A stretch of DNA of 64,000 nucleotides from Thalassococcus halodurans (lineage in GTDB: Bacteria; Pseudomonadota; Alphaproteobacteria; Rhodobacterales; Rhodobacteraceae): positions 744,001-808,000 of the forward strand of contig NZ_FNUZ01000001.1 in NCBI RefSeq assembly GCF_900108225.1, in the 5' to 3' direction. The notes beneath the pieces are model-generated. The model did no database searches. It saw only the letters and a program-made list of their open reading frames with translations, and was not told the origin of the DNA. Shown here piece after piece: positions 1 to 8,516 of this stretch (positions are counted from its first letter, which is position 1; the number at the start of each line of letters is the position of its first letter). Position numbers and translations under genes: made by a program.

Positions 1-1404
1 GAGCTGGAAAACTATCAGGCGGAAATGACCGTCGAGCAGGCCAAGCAGTACATGGCAAACCCTGCCGTGGGCGACCAGTTCGTAGAAGAGGTCCCGCCGG
101 TCGATATGGGCCGTATCGCCGCGCAATCCGCCAAGCAGGTCATCCTGCAGAAGGTGCGCGAAGCCGAACGTGACCGTCAGTACGAAGAATTCAAAGACCG
201 CGCAGGCACCATCATCAACGGTGTGGTCAAGCGCGAAGAATACGGCAACGTCATCGTCGACGTGGGTCGTGGCGAAGGTATCCTGCGCCGCAACGAAAAG
301 ATCGGCCGCGAAAGCTATCGCCCGAACGACCGTATCCGCTGCTACATCAAGGACGTGCGCCGCGAAGCGCGTGGCCCGCAGATCTTCCTGTCGCGTACAG
401 CGCCCGAATTCATGGCCGAGCTCTTCAAGATGGAAGTGCCGGAAATCTACGACGGCATCATCGAGATCAAAGCCGTTGCCCGTGACCCAGGTTCGCGCGC
501 CAAGATCGCCGTTATTTCCTACGACAACTCGATCGATCCGGTCGGTGCCTGTGTGGGTATGCGCGGTAGCCGTGTTCAGGCCGTTGTAAACGAACTGCAG
601 GGCGAAAAGATCGACATCATTCCGTGGAACGAAGACGTTCCGACATTCCTTGTGAACGCACTGCAGCCCGCAGAAGTGTCCAAGGTTGTTCTGGATGAAG
701 ATGCCGAGCGTATCGAAGTTGTTGTTCCCGACGAACAGCTGTCGCTGGCCATCGGCCGCCGCGGTCAGAACGTGCGTCTGGCATCGCAGCTGACCGGTCT
801 CGATATCGACATCATGACCGAAGAAGAAGAATCCAAGCGTCGTCAGGCCGAATTCGAAGAGCGCACCAAGCTGTTCCAGGCCGCGCTGGACGTGGACGAA
901 TTCTTCGCCCAGCTACTGGTGTCCGAAGGCTTCACCAACCTCGAAGAAGTGGCTTATGTCGAGATCGAAGAACTTACCGTCATCGACGGTGTGGACGACG
1001 ACACGGCAACAGAACTGCAGGCCCGTGCCCGCGACGTTCTGGAAGAGCAGGCACAGCGCGCACTGGCACATGCCCGTGAACTGGGTGCCGACGACAGCCT
1101 TATTGAATTCGAAGGCCTGACACCCCAAATGTTGGAAGCACTGGCAGAAGACGGCGTGAAAACGCTGGAAGACTTTGCCACATGCGCCGACTGGGAACTG
1201 GCAGGTGGCTGGACCACCGACAACGGTCAGCGCGTTAAGGATGACGGCATTCTGGAAAAGTTCGACGTCTCTCTGGAAGAGGCACAGTCCATGGTCATGA
1301 CCGCCCGCGTTCTGCTGGGTTGGGTTGATCCGGAAGAACTGGAACAAGGCAACGAAGACGAGATCGACGAAGATGCGGTCGAAGCTTCGGAAGACGAGGC
1401 GTAA
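1..1404 (+). CDS. nusA: Transcription termination/antitermination factor NusA (5' end outside window)
   Basis: NusA binds RNA polymerase and nascent RNA and controls pausing, termination and antitermination. The frame is open from base 1, with codons before the first internal ATG at 25, so the N-terminal domain is cut off by the window edge. Visible parts are an S1 domain (from about codon 60, around GVVKREEYGNVIVDVGRGEG), two KH domains (GMRGSRVQAV and AIGRRGQNVRLASQ) and a long acidic C-terminal region with helix-hairpin-helix-like repeats ending in a Glu/Asp-rich tail. The C-terminal acidic extension is usual in proteobacterial NusA. It is the first gene of a ylxR-infB operon and is followed after 6 bases by the next start. 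Confidence 0.96.
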   Translation, partial: ELENYQAEMTVEQAKQYMANPAVGDQFVEEVPPVDMGRIAAQSAKQVILQKVREAERDRQYEEFKDRAGTIINGVVKREEYGNVIVDVGRGEGILRRNEKIGRESYRPNDRIRCYIKDVRREARGPQIFLSRTAPEFMAELFKMEVPEIYDGIIEIKAVARDPGSRAKIAVISYDNSIDPVGACVGMRGSRVQAVVNELQGEKIDIIPWNEDVPTFLVNALQPAEVSKVVLDEDAERIEVVVPDEQLSLAIGRRGQNVRLASQLTGLDIDIMTEEEESKRRQAEFEERTKLFQAALDVDEFFAQLLVSEGFTNLEEVAYVEIEELTVIDGVDDDTATELQARARDVLEEQAQRALAHARELGADDSLIEFEGLTPQMLEALAEDGVKTLEDFATCADWELAGGWTTDNGQRVKDDGILEKFDVSLEEAQSMVMTARVLLGWVDPEELEQGNEDEIDEDAVEASEDEA

Positions 1405-1410
1405 ACCCAC

Positions 1411-2058
1411 GTGACACGCGGTGGAGCACATAAAGACCGTTCTGACGGTCCCGAACGGAAATGCATCGCCACAGGCGAGGCTCAGCCGAAGTACGGGTTG
1501 ATCCGTTTCGTTGCGGGACCAGACGGCCAGATCGTTCCTGATCTGGCGGGCAAATTGCCCGGTCGGGGCTTTTATGTTGCGTCTGATCGCGCGGCGTTGG
1601 AAAAGGCCGTTAAGAAAAACCTGTTTTCTCGGGCCGCCAAACAGCCCGTGAAAGCGCCCGACGATCTGGTGGATATGCTGGAACCCATGCTGGCCCGCCG
1701 CGTTGTCGAACTGATCAGCCTGGCCCGCAAATCAGGCAATGCCGTTGCGGGCTACGAAAAGGTCAAAGACTGGCTGCAAAAAGAAGAGGCCGAGGTACTG
1801 ATTCAGTCCTCCGACGGATCTTCTCGGGGGAAGAGCAAACTAAGTACCCCGCACTACGGCAGTTACATCGGTTGGCTCACCTCGGACGAGCTGGGCATGG
1901 CCTTTGGTCGGGAAACTGTGATACATGCCGCGCTTGGCGCTGGCGGACTCACGAAACGTGTTGTAGAGGATGCCCAACGTTTGAAGGGCCTACGCGTCGG
2001 AACGTCCGATGCAAAGACGGCGGCAGGGGCTGCCGGGAAGGATAAGAGAGCTTCATGA
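1411..2058 (+). CDS. YlxR/RnpM-type (DUF448) RNA-binding protein with L7Ae-like C-terminal half
   Basis: The N-terminal ~90 residues carry the YlxR signature (ERKCIATGE, then [14 protein letters not shown] and PGRGFYV). In other bacteria this domain binds RNA; the Firmicute RnpM modulates RNase P. A second part from about residue 100 ([18 protein letters not shown]) resembles the ribosomal L7Ae/L30e fold, giving a 215-residue two-domain form common in alphaproteobacteria, while the Firmicute protein is about 90 residues. The start is GTG at 1411, six bases after the nusA stop. The end overlaps the infB start by four bases (ATGA), so translation is probably coupled. The exact RNA target is unknown. 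Confidence 0.85.
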   Translation: MTRGGAHKDRSDGPERKCIATGEAQPKYGLIRFVAGPDGQIVPDLAGKLPGRGFYVASDRAALEKAVKKNLFSRAAKQPVKAPDDLVDMLEPMLARRVVELISLARKSGNAVAGYEKVKDWLQKEEAEVLIQSSDGSSRGKSKLSTPHYGSYIGWLTSDELGMAFGRETVIHAALGAGGLTKRVVEDAQRLKGLRVGTSDAKTAAGAAGKDKRAS

Positions 2059-4598
2059 GCGATAACGACGGTAAAAAGACTTTGGGTGTACGTGGCGGCG
2101 GGCCCCGTTCGGGGAACGTCAAGCAAAGCTTTAGCCATGGCCGGACCAAGAACGTCGTGGTGGAAACCAAACGCAAGCGCGTTGTGGTGCCCAAAGCGGG
2201 TGCAGGCGCGGCTGGCAAAGGTACTGGCTCGGGCAGCAACGCAGCAGCAGCCGCTGCAGCGAATGCACGACGTCCCGGTGGCATTTCCGAAGCGGAAATG
2301 GAACGGCGCCTGAAGGCGCTGCAGGCTGCGAAAGCCCGCGAAGTCGAAGAAGCCGCTCAGCGCGAAGCCGAAGAAAAGGCCCGCGAAGAAGAGCGCAACC
2401 GCCTGCGCGCCGAGAAAGAACAGAAAGAGCGCGAACAGCGTGAAGCCGAAGAGCGCGCACGCGCCAAGGCCGAAGAAGAAGAACGCGCACGCATCGCCGC
2501 AGAAGAGGCCAAGAAAGCCGAGCGCGCTGCAGCAGCCAAGCCTGCCGCAGCCGCCGCGCCCAAAGCCGCGCCTGCCGACAAAGCCGGTGCCCCTGCCCGC
2601 ACAGGCGCAGGTGCAAAACCGGCACCCGCAGCGCCGCGCAAAGCCGAGCGTGAACGCGAAGAGCGTGGCCGTTCGACCCGTGGTCGCGACGACGGTGGTC
2701 GCCGTGCTGGCAAGCTGACTCTCAACCAGGCGCTGTCTGGTGAAGGTGGCCGTCAGAAATCCATGGCCGCGATGAAGCGGAAACAGGAACGCGCCCGTCA
2801 GAAAGCGATGGGTGGCAACGCTGTCCGTGAAAAGGTCACGCGTGACGTTCAGCTGCCCGAGGCAATCACGGTTGCCGAACTGGCCAACCGTATGGCCGAG
2901 CGCGTGGCAGACGTTGTCAAATCGCTCATGCAGATGGGTGTGATGGCGACACAGAACCAGACGATCGACGCCGATACAGCGGAACTGATCATCGAAGAGT
3001 TCGGCCACAAGGTAACCCGCGTTTCCGACGCGGACGTCGAACAGGTCATCGAACAGGTCGAAGACAGCGAAGACGATCTGAAGCCGCGTCCGCCGGTCGT
3101 GACCATCATGGGCCACGTCGACCACGGCAAAACATCGCTGCTGGACGCGATCCGCAACACCAAGGTTGTCACTGGCGAAGCCGGCGGCATCACGCAGCAC
3201 ATCGGTGCGTATCAGGTCACAACCGACTCTGGCGCGGTTCTGTCGTTCCTCGACACACCCGGCCACGCGGCCTTTACCTCGATGCGTTCGCGCGGTGCCC
3301 AGGTCACGGACATCGTTGTTCTGGTGGTTGCTGCCGACGACGCCGTCATGCCGCAAACCGTCGAAGCGATCAGCCACGCAAAAGCGGCTGGCGTTCCGAT
3401 GATCGTTGCGATCAACAAAATCGACAAACCCGCCGCGAACCCGACCAAGGTGCGCACCGACCTGCTGCAGCACGAAGTTGTTGTGGAACAGATGTCCGGT
3501 GACGTCCAAGACGTCGAGGTTTCCGCGCACACCGGTCAGGGTCTGGACGAACTGCTCGAAGCCATCGCGCTTCAGGCGGAAATCCTTGAACTCAAAGCCA
3601 ACCCCGATCGCCCTGCCCAAGCGGCTGTGATCGAAGCCAAACTGGACGTAGGTCGCGGCCCCGTTGCTACGGTTCTGGTTCAGAACGGCACACTGCGTCA
3701 GGGCGATATCTTCGTCGTAGGCGAACAGTGGGGTAAGGTCCGTGCGATGGAAAACGACCGCGGCGAGCGCGTCAAAGAAGCAGGCCCGTCCGTTCCGGTC
3801 GAGGTTCTGGGTCTGAACGGCACACCCGAAGCGGGCGACGTTCTGAACGTGACCTCTACAGAAGCACAGGCGCGCGAGATCGCGGAATACCGTGCTCAGG
3901 TCGCCAAGGACAAACGCGCCGCTGCCGGTGCCGCCACAACGCTTGACCAGCTTATGCAGAAGGCGAAAGACGATCAGAACGTGGCGGAACTGCCCATCCT
4001 GGTCAAAGCCGACGTGCAGGGCTCTGCGGAAGCCATCGTTCAGGCGATGGAAAAGATCGGCAACGACGAGGTTCGCGTCCGCGTTCTGCACTACGGTGTT
4101 GGCGCGATCACGGAAACCGACGTGGGCCTGGCCGAAGCATCCGGTGCGCCGATCATGGGCTTCAACGTCCGTGCCAACGCATCCGCACGCAACACCGCCA
4201 ACCAGAAGGGCGTCGAGATCCGCTACTACAGCGTCATCTATGACCTCGTGGACGACGTGAAAGCAGCCGCATCCGGCCTGCTGTCCGCAGAAGTCCGCGA
4301 ACGCTTTATCGGCTATGCGAAGATCAAAGAGGTCTTCAAGGTCACAGGCGTTGGCAAGGTTGCAGGCTGTCTGGTCACAGAAGGCGTTGCCCGCCGTTCC
4401 GCAGGCGTCCGCCTGCTGCGCGACGACGTGGTTATCCACGAAGGCACGCTCAAGACCCTCAAGCGCTTCAAAGACGAAGTGGCCGAAGTCCAGTCCGGTC
4501 AGGAATGTGGTATGGCGTTCGAAAACTACGACGATATCCGTCCCGACGACGTCATCGAAATCTTCGAGCGCGAAGAGATCGAACGCAAACTGGACTGA
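2055..4598 (+). CDS. infB: Translation initiation factor IF-2
   Basis: IF-2 is the GTPase that brings initiator fMet-tRNA to the 30S subunit. The 847 residues show a small N-terminal IF2 subdomain, a long charged Ala/Glu/Arg-rich helical linker (about residues 70-220), an IF2N domain ([19 protein letters not shown]) and the G domain with GHVDHGKTS at about residue 353, DTPGHAAF and NKID. The C-terminal domains II-IV follow, with the conserved [12 protein letters not shown] near the end. Length is normal for alphaproteobacteria. The start ATG overlaps the ylxR stop. No rbfA or truB follows; the operon ends at a terminator directly downstream. Confidence 0.97.
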   Translation: MSDNDGKKTLGVRGGGPRSGNVKQSFSHGRTKNVVVETKRKRVVVPKAGAGAAGKGTGSGSNAAAAAAANARRPGGISEAEMERRLKALQAAKAREVEEAAQREAEEKAREEERNRLRAEKEQKEREQREAEERARAKAEEEERARIAAEEAKKAERAAAAKPAAAAAPKAAPADKAGAPARTGAGAKPAPAAPRKAEREREERGRSTRGRDDGGRRAGKLTLNQALSGEGGRQKSMAAMKRKQERARQKAMGGNAVREKVTRDVQLPEAITVAELANRMAERVADVVKSLMQMGVMATQNQTIDADTAELIIEEFGHKVTRVSDADVEQVIEQVEDSEDDLKPRPPVVTIMGHVDHGKTSLLDAIRNTKVVTGEAGGITQHIGAYQVTTDSGAVLSFLDTPGHAAFTSMRSRGAQVTDIVVLVVAADDAVMPQTVEAISHAKAAGVPMIVAINKIDKPAANPTKVRTDLLQHEVVVEQMSGDVQDVEVSAHTGQGLDELLEAIALQAEILELKANPDRPAQAAVIEAKLDVGRGPVATVLVQNGTLRQGDIFVVGEQWGKVRAMENDRGERVKEAGPSVPVEVLGLNGTPEAGDVLNVTSTEAQAREIAEYRAQVAKDKRAAAGAATTLDQLMQKAKDDQNVAELPILVKADVQGSAEAIVQAMEKIGNDEVRVRVLHYGVGAITETDVGLAEASGAPIMGFNVRANASARNTANQKGVEIRYYSVIYDLVDDVKAAASGLLSAEVRERFIGYAKIKEVFKVTGVGKVAGCLVTEGVARRSAGVRLLRDDVVIHEGTLKTLKRFKDEVAEVQSGQECGMAFENYDDIRPDDVIEIFEREEIERKLD

Positions 4599-4617
4599 TC
4601 CGGTTGATATAAAAACA

Positions 4618-4645
4618 AAAAGGGTCGCCTCAGGGCGGCCCTTTT
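4618..4645 (+). terminator. Bidirectional intrinsic terminator after infB
   Basis: A 12-bp stem (AAAAGGGTCGCC pairing with GGCGGCCCTTTT, one G-U pair) closes a 4-base loop (TCAG) twenty bases past the infB stop. The plus strand ends in TTTTGCTTTT and the minus strand in TTTTTGTTTTT, so it can serve the nusA operon and also anything read leftwards from the 4660-4770 remnant. Confidence 0.85.
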
Positions 4646-4659
4646 GCTTTTGGGGCAAA

Positions 4660-4770
4660 TCAGGCAACGCGAGCAAAAACTGCCGCCTCAACGTTTCCCA
4701 CGCTTTGAGTTCGCATTGTCGCAGCGAGTGTCACATTAGAGCCCAAATCTACCAATGCATTGCCACCCAG
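4660..4770 (-). pseudogene. Headless C-terminal coding tail, 36 codons, unknown family
   Basis: On the minus strand an open frame runs from just after an in-frame TAG (4771-4773) to a TGA at 4660-4662 and encodes 36 residues (begins LGGNALVDLGSN, ends EAAVFARVA). There is no good start codon or ribosome binding site at its head. The stop is followed after about 15 bases by the terminator stem at 4618-4645, which has a T-rich tail in this direction. A coding tail plus its own terminator suggests the 3' remnant of a deleted gene. The family is not recognised, and chance cannot be excluded at this length. Confidence 0.3.
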
Positions 4771-4826
4771 CTAAGGTCGGCTTACGGTTAGGGAATTACT
4801 TTGGGTAGACTTTAGAGGGCGCAAAT

Positions 4827-5012
4827 TTGAGAACCAAGATTAGCCTGTGCAAAGCTTGTCGGCATAGTCCAACTTCTAAAAACTGTTCAAAGTGCGGAGG
4901 CAATGCTGCGCACATTCGGTTACCAAGTTTGTACGACGTAATGAAATACATTGGTGGGGTATTAATAGTTTTGGCCCTCCTGCTTTGGTTCGCAATCGAA
5001 ACAATATTATAG
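4827..5012 (+). CDS. Small CxxC zinc-ribbon protein with C-terminal membrane anchor (61 aa)
   Basis: The start is TTG at 4827, preceded by an AGAGGG element about 8 bases upstream. The 61 residues hold two CxxC knuckles (C8-K-A-C11 and C20-S-K-C23), the layout of a small rubredoxin-like zinc ribbon, followed by a hydrophobic stretch (about residues 42-60, IGGVLIVLALLLWFAIE) that should span the membrane. The gene lies in an AT-richer patch between infB and the inositol cluster and has no operon partner. Two intact cysteine pairs and a full membrane helix in one frame argue for a real gene. Start choice and function are uncertain; no characterised family is recognised. Confidence 0.45.
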   Translation: MRTKISLCKACRHSPTSKNCSKCGGNAAHIRLPSLYDVMKYIGGVLIVLALLLWFAIETIL

Positions 5013-5102
5013 AAAAGAACCTGTTAGCCGCCATTCGTACAAAGAATATGATTGGCAATTCTGTCCCACACAGCGAACGCTTAACCAGCCGCCCCAAACA
5101 AA

Positions 5103-5126
5103 AAGGGAGGACCGTCGTCCTCCCTT
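5103..5126 (-). terminator. Intrinsic terminator, minus-strand direction
   Basis: A perfect 10-bp stem (AAGGGAGGAC with GTCCTCCCTT) with a 4-base loop. Read on the minus strand it is followed by TTTTTGTTT, so it ends leftward transcription from the inositol operon, 30 bases past the TGA of the 5156-5254 tail. The plus-strand side has only a weak T run. Confidence 0.75.
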
Positions 5127-5155
5127 CTGTCTATCTGGAAGATAGTTTGTTCAGA

Positions 5156-5254
5156 TCAGGCGCCGATGGGCTTGCCTGTGAAAAGCTGTTGCCCCACACG
5201 GACGATCATGCGGCCGTCGGCCCATTGCGCCAATAGCGCATACGTGACCTCGTC
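5156..5254 (-). pseudogene. In-frame coding tail behind the TAG stop of the upstream dehydrogenase
   Basis: Directly after the TAG stop (5255-5257) of the minus-strand oxidoreductase the same frame continues for 32 sense codons to a TGA at 5156-5158. It encodes DEVTYALLAQWADGRMIV and then RVGQQLFTGKPIGA. The composition is protein-like, and the true terminator (5103-5126) lies behind this TGA, not behind the TAG. Either the original gene ended here and a TAG was gained, or this is the tail of a different deleted gene. The dehydrogenase already has a full-length C-terminus for its family, which favours the second reading. There is no evidence for readthrough. Confidence 0.4.
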
Positions 5255-6388
5255 CTACCGGAACATCGGCGGCCTTGCGTCGACCCACGCTCCGTTTTCT
5301 TTGGCAGATCGCACCGCTGCATGCACCGCCGCCATGGATCGCAGACCGGCCTCGGCGGTGGGCAGGCCATCGCGGGTTTCCCCAGCAATCGCATCGGCTA
5401 GATCGCAGTAGATGTTGGCCACGGCCAAGGGAAAGCCCTCGGGATGGGCGATCGCCACGCGTGACAGGCGTTGGGCGTCGGGGTGCAGGCCGCCTTCGCC
5501 CTTTTCGATGATCTGTGTGCGGCCGCCGACGGGGGTGTAGATCAGCTGGTTGGGCTGTTCAGACGCCCAGCGCAGGCCGCCCGTTTCGCCGAATATCTGG
5601 ATTTCGAACCCGTGCTGTCGCCCGATGGCCACCGAAGATGTCCAAAGCCGCCCGACCGTGCCGCCAGACATGCGGAAGTTGACCATCGCGTCATCTTCCA
5701 ATTCACGGCTGGGGATCGTCGAGGCAAAGTCGGCTGACAGGGTTTCCACCTCGTCCCCGACGATAAAGCTGGCCATGTGCAACGCGTGGATGCCGCAATC
5801 GGCGAACTGGCCCGACACACCGGCCATCGCCGGATCATAGCGCCAGCGAACGCGCGGGTTGTCCGCATCTGTGGCGTCGCCATGATGCCCGTGGCTGAAG
5901 TTTGTCACCACCAGACGCACCTTACCGATTTCGCCCAGCCGCACCATGTCGCGCGCCTGCCGGACCATCGGATAAGCGGAATAGCAGTAATTCACCGCAC
6001 AGATCGCATCGCTTTTCGCAGCGATCTTCTGGATTTCTTCGCCTTCCTCGACGGTCATGGTCATCGGCTTTTCGCAGAGCACGTTAAAGCCAGCCTCAAG
6101 GAAGGCCTTGGTAATCTCGAAATGGGTCGAGTTCGGTGTCGCGACGGTGACCAGATTGATCCGGTCGGACCGATCTTTTTCGCCTGCCAGCATTTCCTGC
6201 CAGTCCCCATAGGCGCGATCCGCCGCCAGCCCGAGGCGTTGGGCATATTCGCGGCCCACGTCAGGACGGTGATCCAGAGCACCGGCCACAAATTCAAACC
6301 GCCCGTCCGCCAAAGCACCCAACCGGTGCGCAGGTCCGATCTGGCTGCCTTCGCCGCCGCCAATCATGCCCCACTTCAGTTTAGCCAT
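5255..6388 (-). CDS. Gfo/Idh/MocA-family NAD(P)-dependent oxidoreductase (inositol/cyclitol dehydrogenase-like)
   Basis: The 377-residue protein has an N-terminal Rossmann motif (MIGGGEGSQIGPAHRLG), the family lysine in CEKPM and a catalytic-type histidine in DCGIHALHMASF. Members oxidise sugar or cyclitol hydroxyls with NAD(P). It is the last gene of a three-gene minus-strand unit with an IolE-like isomerase and a second dehydrogenase, so myo-, scyllo- or chiro-inositol is the likely substrate; the exact isomer cannot be read from sequence. The start ATG at 6388 has a GGAGG element a few bases upstream. An in-frame coding tail follows its TAG stop (see 5156-5254). Confidence 0.85.
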   Translation of the reverse strand: MAKLKWGMIGGGEGSQIGPAHRLGALADGRFEFVAGALDHRPDVGREYAQRLGLAADRAYGDWQEMLAGEKDRSDRINLVTVATPNSTHFEITKAFLEAGFNVLCEKPMTMTVEEGEEIQKIAAKSDAICAVNYCYSAYPMVRQARDMVRLGEIGKVRLVVTNFSHGHHGDATDADNPRVRWRYDPAMAGVSGQFADCGIHALHMASFIVGDEVETLSADFASTIPSRELEDDAMVNFRMSGGTVGRLWTSSVAIGRQHGFEIQIFGETGGLRWASEQPNQLIYTPVGGRTQIIEKGEGGLHPDAQRLSRVAIAHPEGFPLAVANIYCDLADAIAGETRDGLPTAEAGLRSMAAVHAAVRSAKENGAWVDARPPMFR

Positions 6389-6400
6389 TCCAACGCCTCC

Positions 6401-7294
6401 TTAGGAAAAGCCGATAGATTTCAGATAATCGCGGTTCTTGCGCGCATCGCCCACGGGATCGGGGTCAAGTAGCGGATCGCAGTCCTGTTCGACCGTGCAC
6501 CAGCCATCGTAGCCCGACGATTCCAGCAGTTCACGCACCGCCGGAAAGTCCACTTCGCCCTGCCCGAGATTACAGAACATCCCCTGCCCGCAGGCATCGT
6601 AGAACCCGATCCGGTTTTCGATCACATGCGCCTTCATATTGGGATCGGTGTCTTTGAAATGAACATAGGAAATGCGATCCATGTGCCGCTTCATGAAGGC
6701 CACCGGATCGAAGCCCGCATAGCTGTGGTGGCCCGTGTCGAAGCAGATTTTCAGCAGGCTTTCGTCGACTTCGTCCAGCAGCCGCTCCAGTTCTGGTTCA
6801 AAGTCCATGAACCCCGCGGCATGGGCGTGGATGCTGACAGTCAGGCCATACTCTTGGGTGCCGATGCGCGCGGCCTCGGCGAGACGGTTCCGCAACCCGT
6901 CCCATTCAGAGGCGATAAGCTGTTCAGCCTCATTCGCCCGCCCTGCGGTGGGCGCGCGGCGTTCGGAAATCGAGTCGATCAGCACCAGATGGTTGGCCCC
7001 ATGCGCGGCAAGGGAACGGGCCGTGCGATGGGTGGCATCCTGAACGTCGTTCCATGCCAGCGGATCGTGAAACGGGCGGAAAACAACGCCACCGATCAGT
7101 TCCAGATCATGTTGGGCTAGGGCATCGCCCAGCAACACCGGATCTTCGGGCATAAAGCCCACGGGCCCGAGTTCGATCCCCTTGTATCCGGCCTCGGCGC
7201 ATTGCTGCAGAACCGTTTCCCACGTGGGGTTACGGGGGTCATCGGCAAACTCGACACCCCAAGAACAGGGGGCATTTCCGATCCTGATCGCCAT
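6401..7294 (-). CDS. IolE-like sugar phosphate isomerase/epimerase (inosose dehydratase-type TIM barrel)
   Basis: The 297 residues match the xylose-isomerase-like TIM barrel family. The N-terminus MAIRIGNAPCSWGVEFADD is characteristic of IolE-type proteins, and metal-ligand segments are visible (CFDTGHHSYAG, YVHFKDTD, EQDCDPL). IolE dehydrates 2-keto-myo-inositol to a trihydroxycyclohexanedione in the cytoplasm. It sits between two inositol-type dehydrogenases, 12-14 bases from each, in one transcription unit. An epimerase acting on another keto-inositol is a possible alternative, which would fit the absence of iolD nearby. Confidence 0.8.
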   Translation of the reverse strand: MAIRIGNAPCSWGVEFADDPRNPTWETVLQQCAEAGYKGIELGPVGFMPEDPVLLGDALAQHDLELIGGVVFRPFHDPLAWNDVQDATHRTARSLAAHGANHLVLIDSISERRAPTAGRANEAEQLIASEWDGLRNRLAEAARIGTQEYGLTVSIHAHAAGFMDFEPELERLLDEVDESLLKICFDTGHHSYAGFDPVAFMKRHMDRISYVHFKDTDPNMKAHVIENRIGFYDACGQGMFCNLGQGEVDFPAVRELLESSGYDGWCTVEQDCDPLLDPDPVGDARKNRDYLKSIGFS

Positions 7295-7308
7295 TGCGCC
7301 ACCTCCCC

Positions 7309-8412
7309 TTAGAAGTCGCTGATATCCTGCCAGGCACGGCTTTCGTGCGATGCAAACGCTGCCGAAATAATCCGGTTCACCTCATGCCCGTCTTTGAATG
7401 TCGGCCACATCGACTTGCCTTCGGCGATGGCCGTCAGGAAATCCTTGGCTTCGATGATGATTTGATCCTGATAGCCCGTTCCATGGCCCGCGCCCTGACA
7501 GAACGGCAGGTAATCAGGATGCGCCGGACCCGTCAGGATTTTGGTGAAGCCGCGCTGTGCCTCTGGACCTTCGGCCTTATAAAGCCACAGGGCATTCTGA
7601 TCTTCCTGATCAAACCGGATCGCGCCTTTGGTGCCAGTGATTTCGTAAGCGTAACCCATCTTCCGCCCCGTCGCGACGCGTGAGATGTACAAATGCCCCA
7701 TCGCGCCGTTTTCAAAGCGGCACATCATCTGGGCCTGATCATCGTTCGTGACAGCACCGCCTGTGCGCTGGGCGTGGACCGTTTCGACCTCGGCCATGAC
7801 AGTTTTGATCGGTCCCATAAGAGCCAATGCCGCGTTGATCATATGGGGGGCCAAATCGCCCATGGTTCCATTTGCGCGGCCCGTTGCACGCCATGTGGCT
7901 GGTATTTCGGGGTTGGCATAAAAATCTTCTGTGTGTTCCCCACGGAACCACGTGATGTCGCCAATCGCACCTTCGGCCAACAGTTGACGGGCGTACTGGC
8001 TGGCGGGGGTGCGGATATAGTTGAAGCCCACCATGTTGACGATGCCGGACGCCTCGGCCGCGGCGACCATGGCGGCGCTGTCTTCTAATGATGCGCCCAT
8101 CGGCTTTTCGCAGAACACAGGCTTGCCCAGCGCAAAGGCCGCTTCGGCGACGATGCGGTGTGTGCTTTGGGGTGAGGCGATGACAACGGCATCGACCTTG
8201 GGGTCGTTGACCAGTTCCTTCCAGTCGCTTGTTGCGCGGGAAAATCCATAGGCCGCCCGATACCGTTCCGCGCTCTCATCCGAGGTGGCGCAGATCATTT
8301 CCAGACGCGGGCGCGGCTTGGTATTGAACACGGCACCCACCGCCGCCATCGCGACAGAATGCGCCTTCCCCATATAGCCGCCGCCAAGAATGCCTATTCC
8401 GATTTCGGTCAT
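7309..8412 (-). CDS. Gfo/Idh/MocA-family oxidoreductase, inositol 2-dehydrogenase-like
   Basis: This 367-residue protein is the first gene of the minus-strand inositol unit. It shows the Rossmann start GILGGGYMGKAHSVAM, the lysine motif CEKPMG and the histidine region GDLAPHMINAA. It is only distantly like the other dehydrogenase at the far end of the same operon, so the two probably handle different isomers or steps. It is divergently transcribed from iolC, and the shared 104-base gap holds a LacI-type palindrome. The start ATG at 8412 follows GGGGAGGGCGCAGA. Confidence 0.85.
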   Translation of the reverse strand: MTEIGIGILGGGYMGKAHSVAMAAVGAVFNTKPRPRLEMICATSDESAERYRAAYGFSRATSDWKELVNDPKVDAVVIASPQSTHRIVAEAAFALGKPVFCEKPMGASLEDSAAMVAAAEASGIVNMVGFNYIRTPASQYARQLLAEGAIGDITWFRGEHTEDFYANPEIPATWRATGRANGTMGDLAPHMINAALALMGPIKTVMAEVETVHAQRTGGAVTNDDQAQMMCRFENGAMGHLYISRVATGRKMGYAYEITGTKGAIRFDQEDQNALWLYKAEGPEAQRGFTKILTGPAHPDYLPFCQGAGHGTGYQDQIIIEAKDFLTAIAEGKSMWPTFKDGHEVNRIISAAFASHESRAWQDISDF

Positions 8413-8439
8413 TCTGCGCCCTCCCCTGCTCAGATTTCA

Positions 8440-8457
8440 TTTGCAACCGGTTGCAAA
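8440..8457. promoter_or_regulatory. LacI-family operator, perfect 18-bp palindrome
   Basis: TTTGCAACCGGTTGCAAA is a perfect inverted repeat with the central CG typical of LacI/GalR-family operators (core TTGCAACCGGTTGCAA). It lies in the short gap between the divergent dehydrogenase and iolC genes and could control both units. No LacI-family gene is in the window, so the regulator is encoded elsewhere. Confidence 0.8.
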
Positions 8458-8468
8458 ATTCATATCCT
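8441..8468 (+). promoter_or_regulatory. Possible iolC promoter overlapping the LacI-type operator
   Basis: TTGCAA (8441-8446) and TATCCT (8463-8468) are spaced by 16 bases and could be -35 and -10 elements. The -35 box would then lie inside the palindrome, as expected for repression by occlusion. This is inferred from spacing only; the hexamers are imperfect. Confidence 0.35.
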
Positions 8469-8516
8469 GAGGTCTACCGTCACGCAAGACGCATTTACAG
8501 ATCGTAAGAGGCCAAG

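Noticed and set aside
1863-4691. 942-codon open frame on the minus strand opposite infB
   Set aside because: It lies antisense to infB and ylxR, which have full family motifs; the frame has Phe/Cys/His-rich low-complexity content caused by strong codon bias on the other strand.
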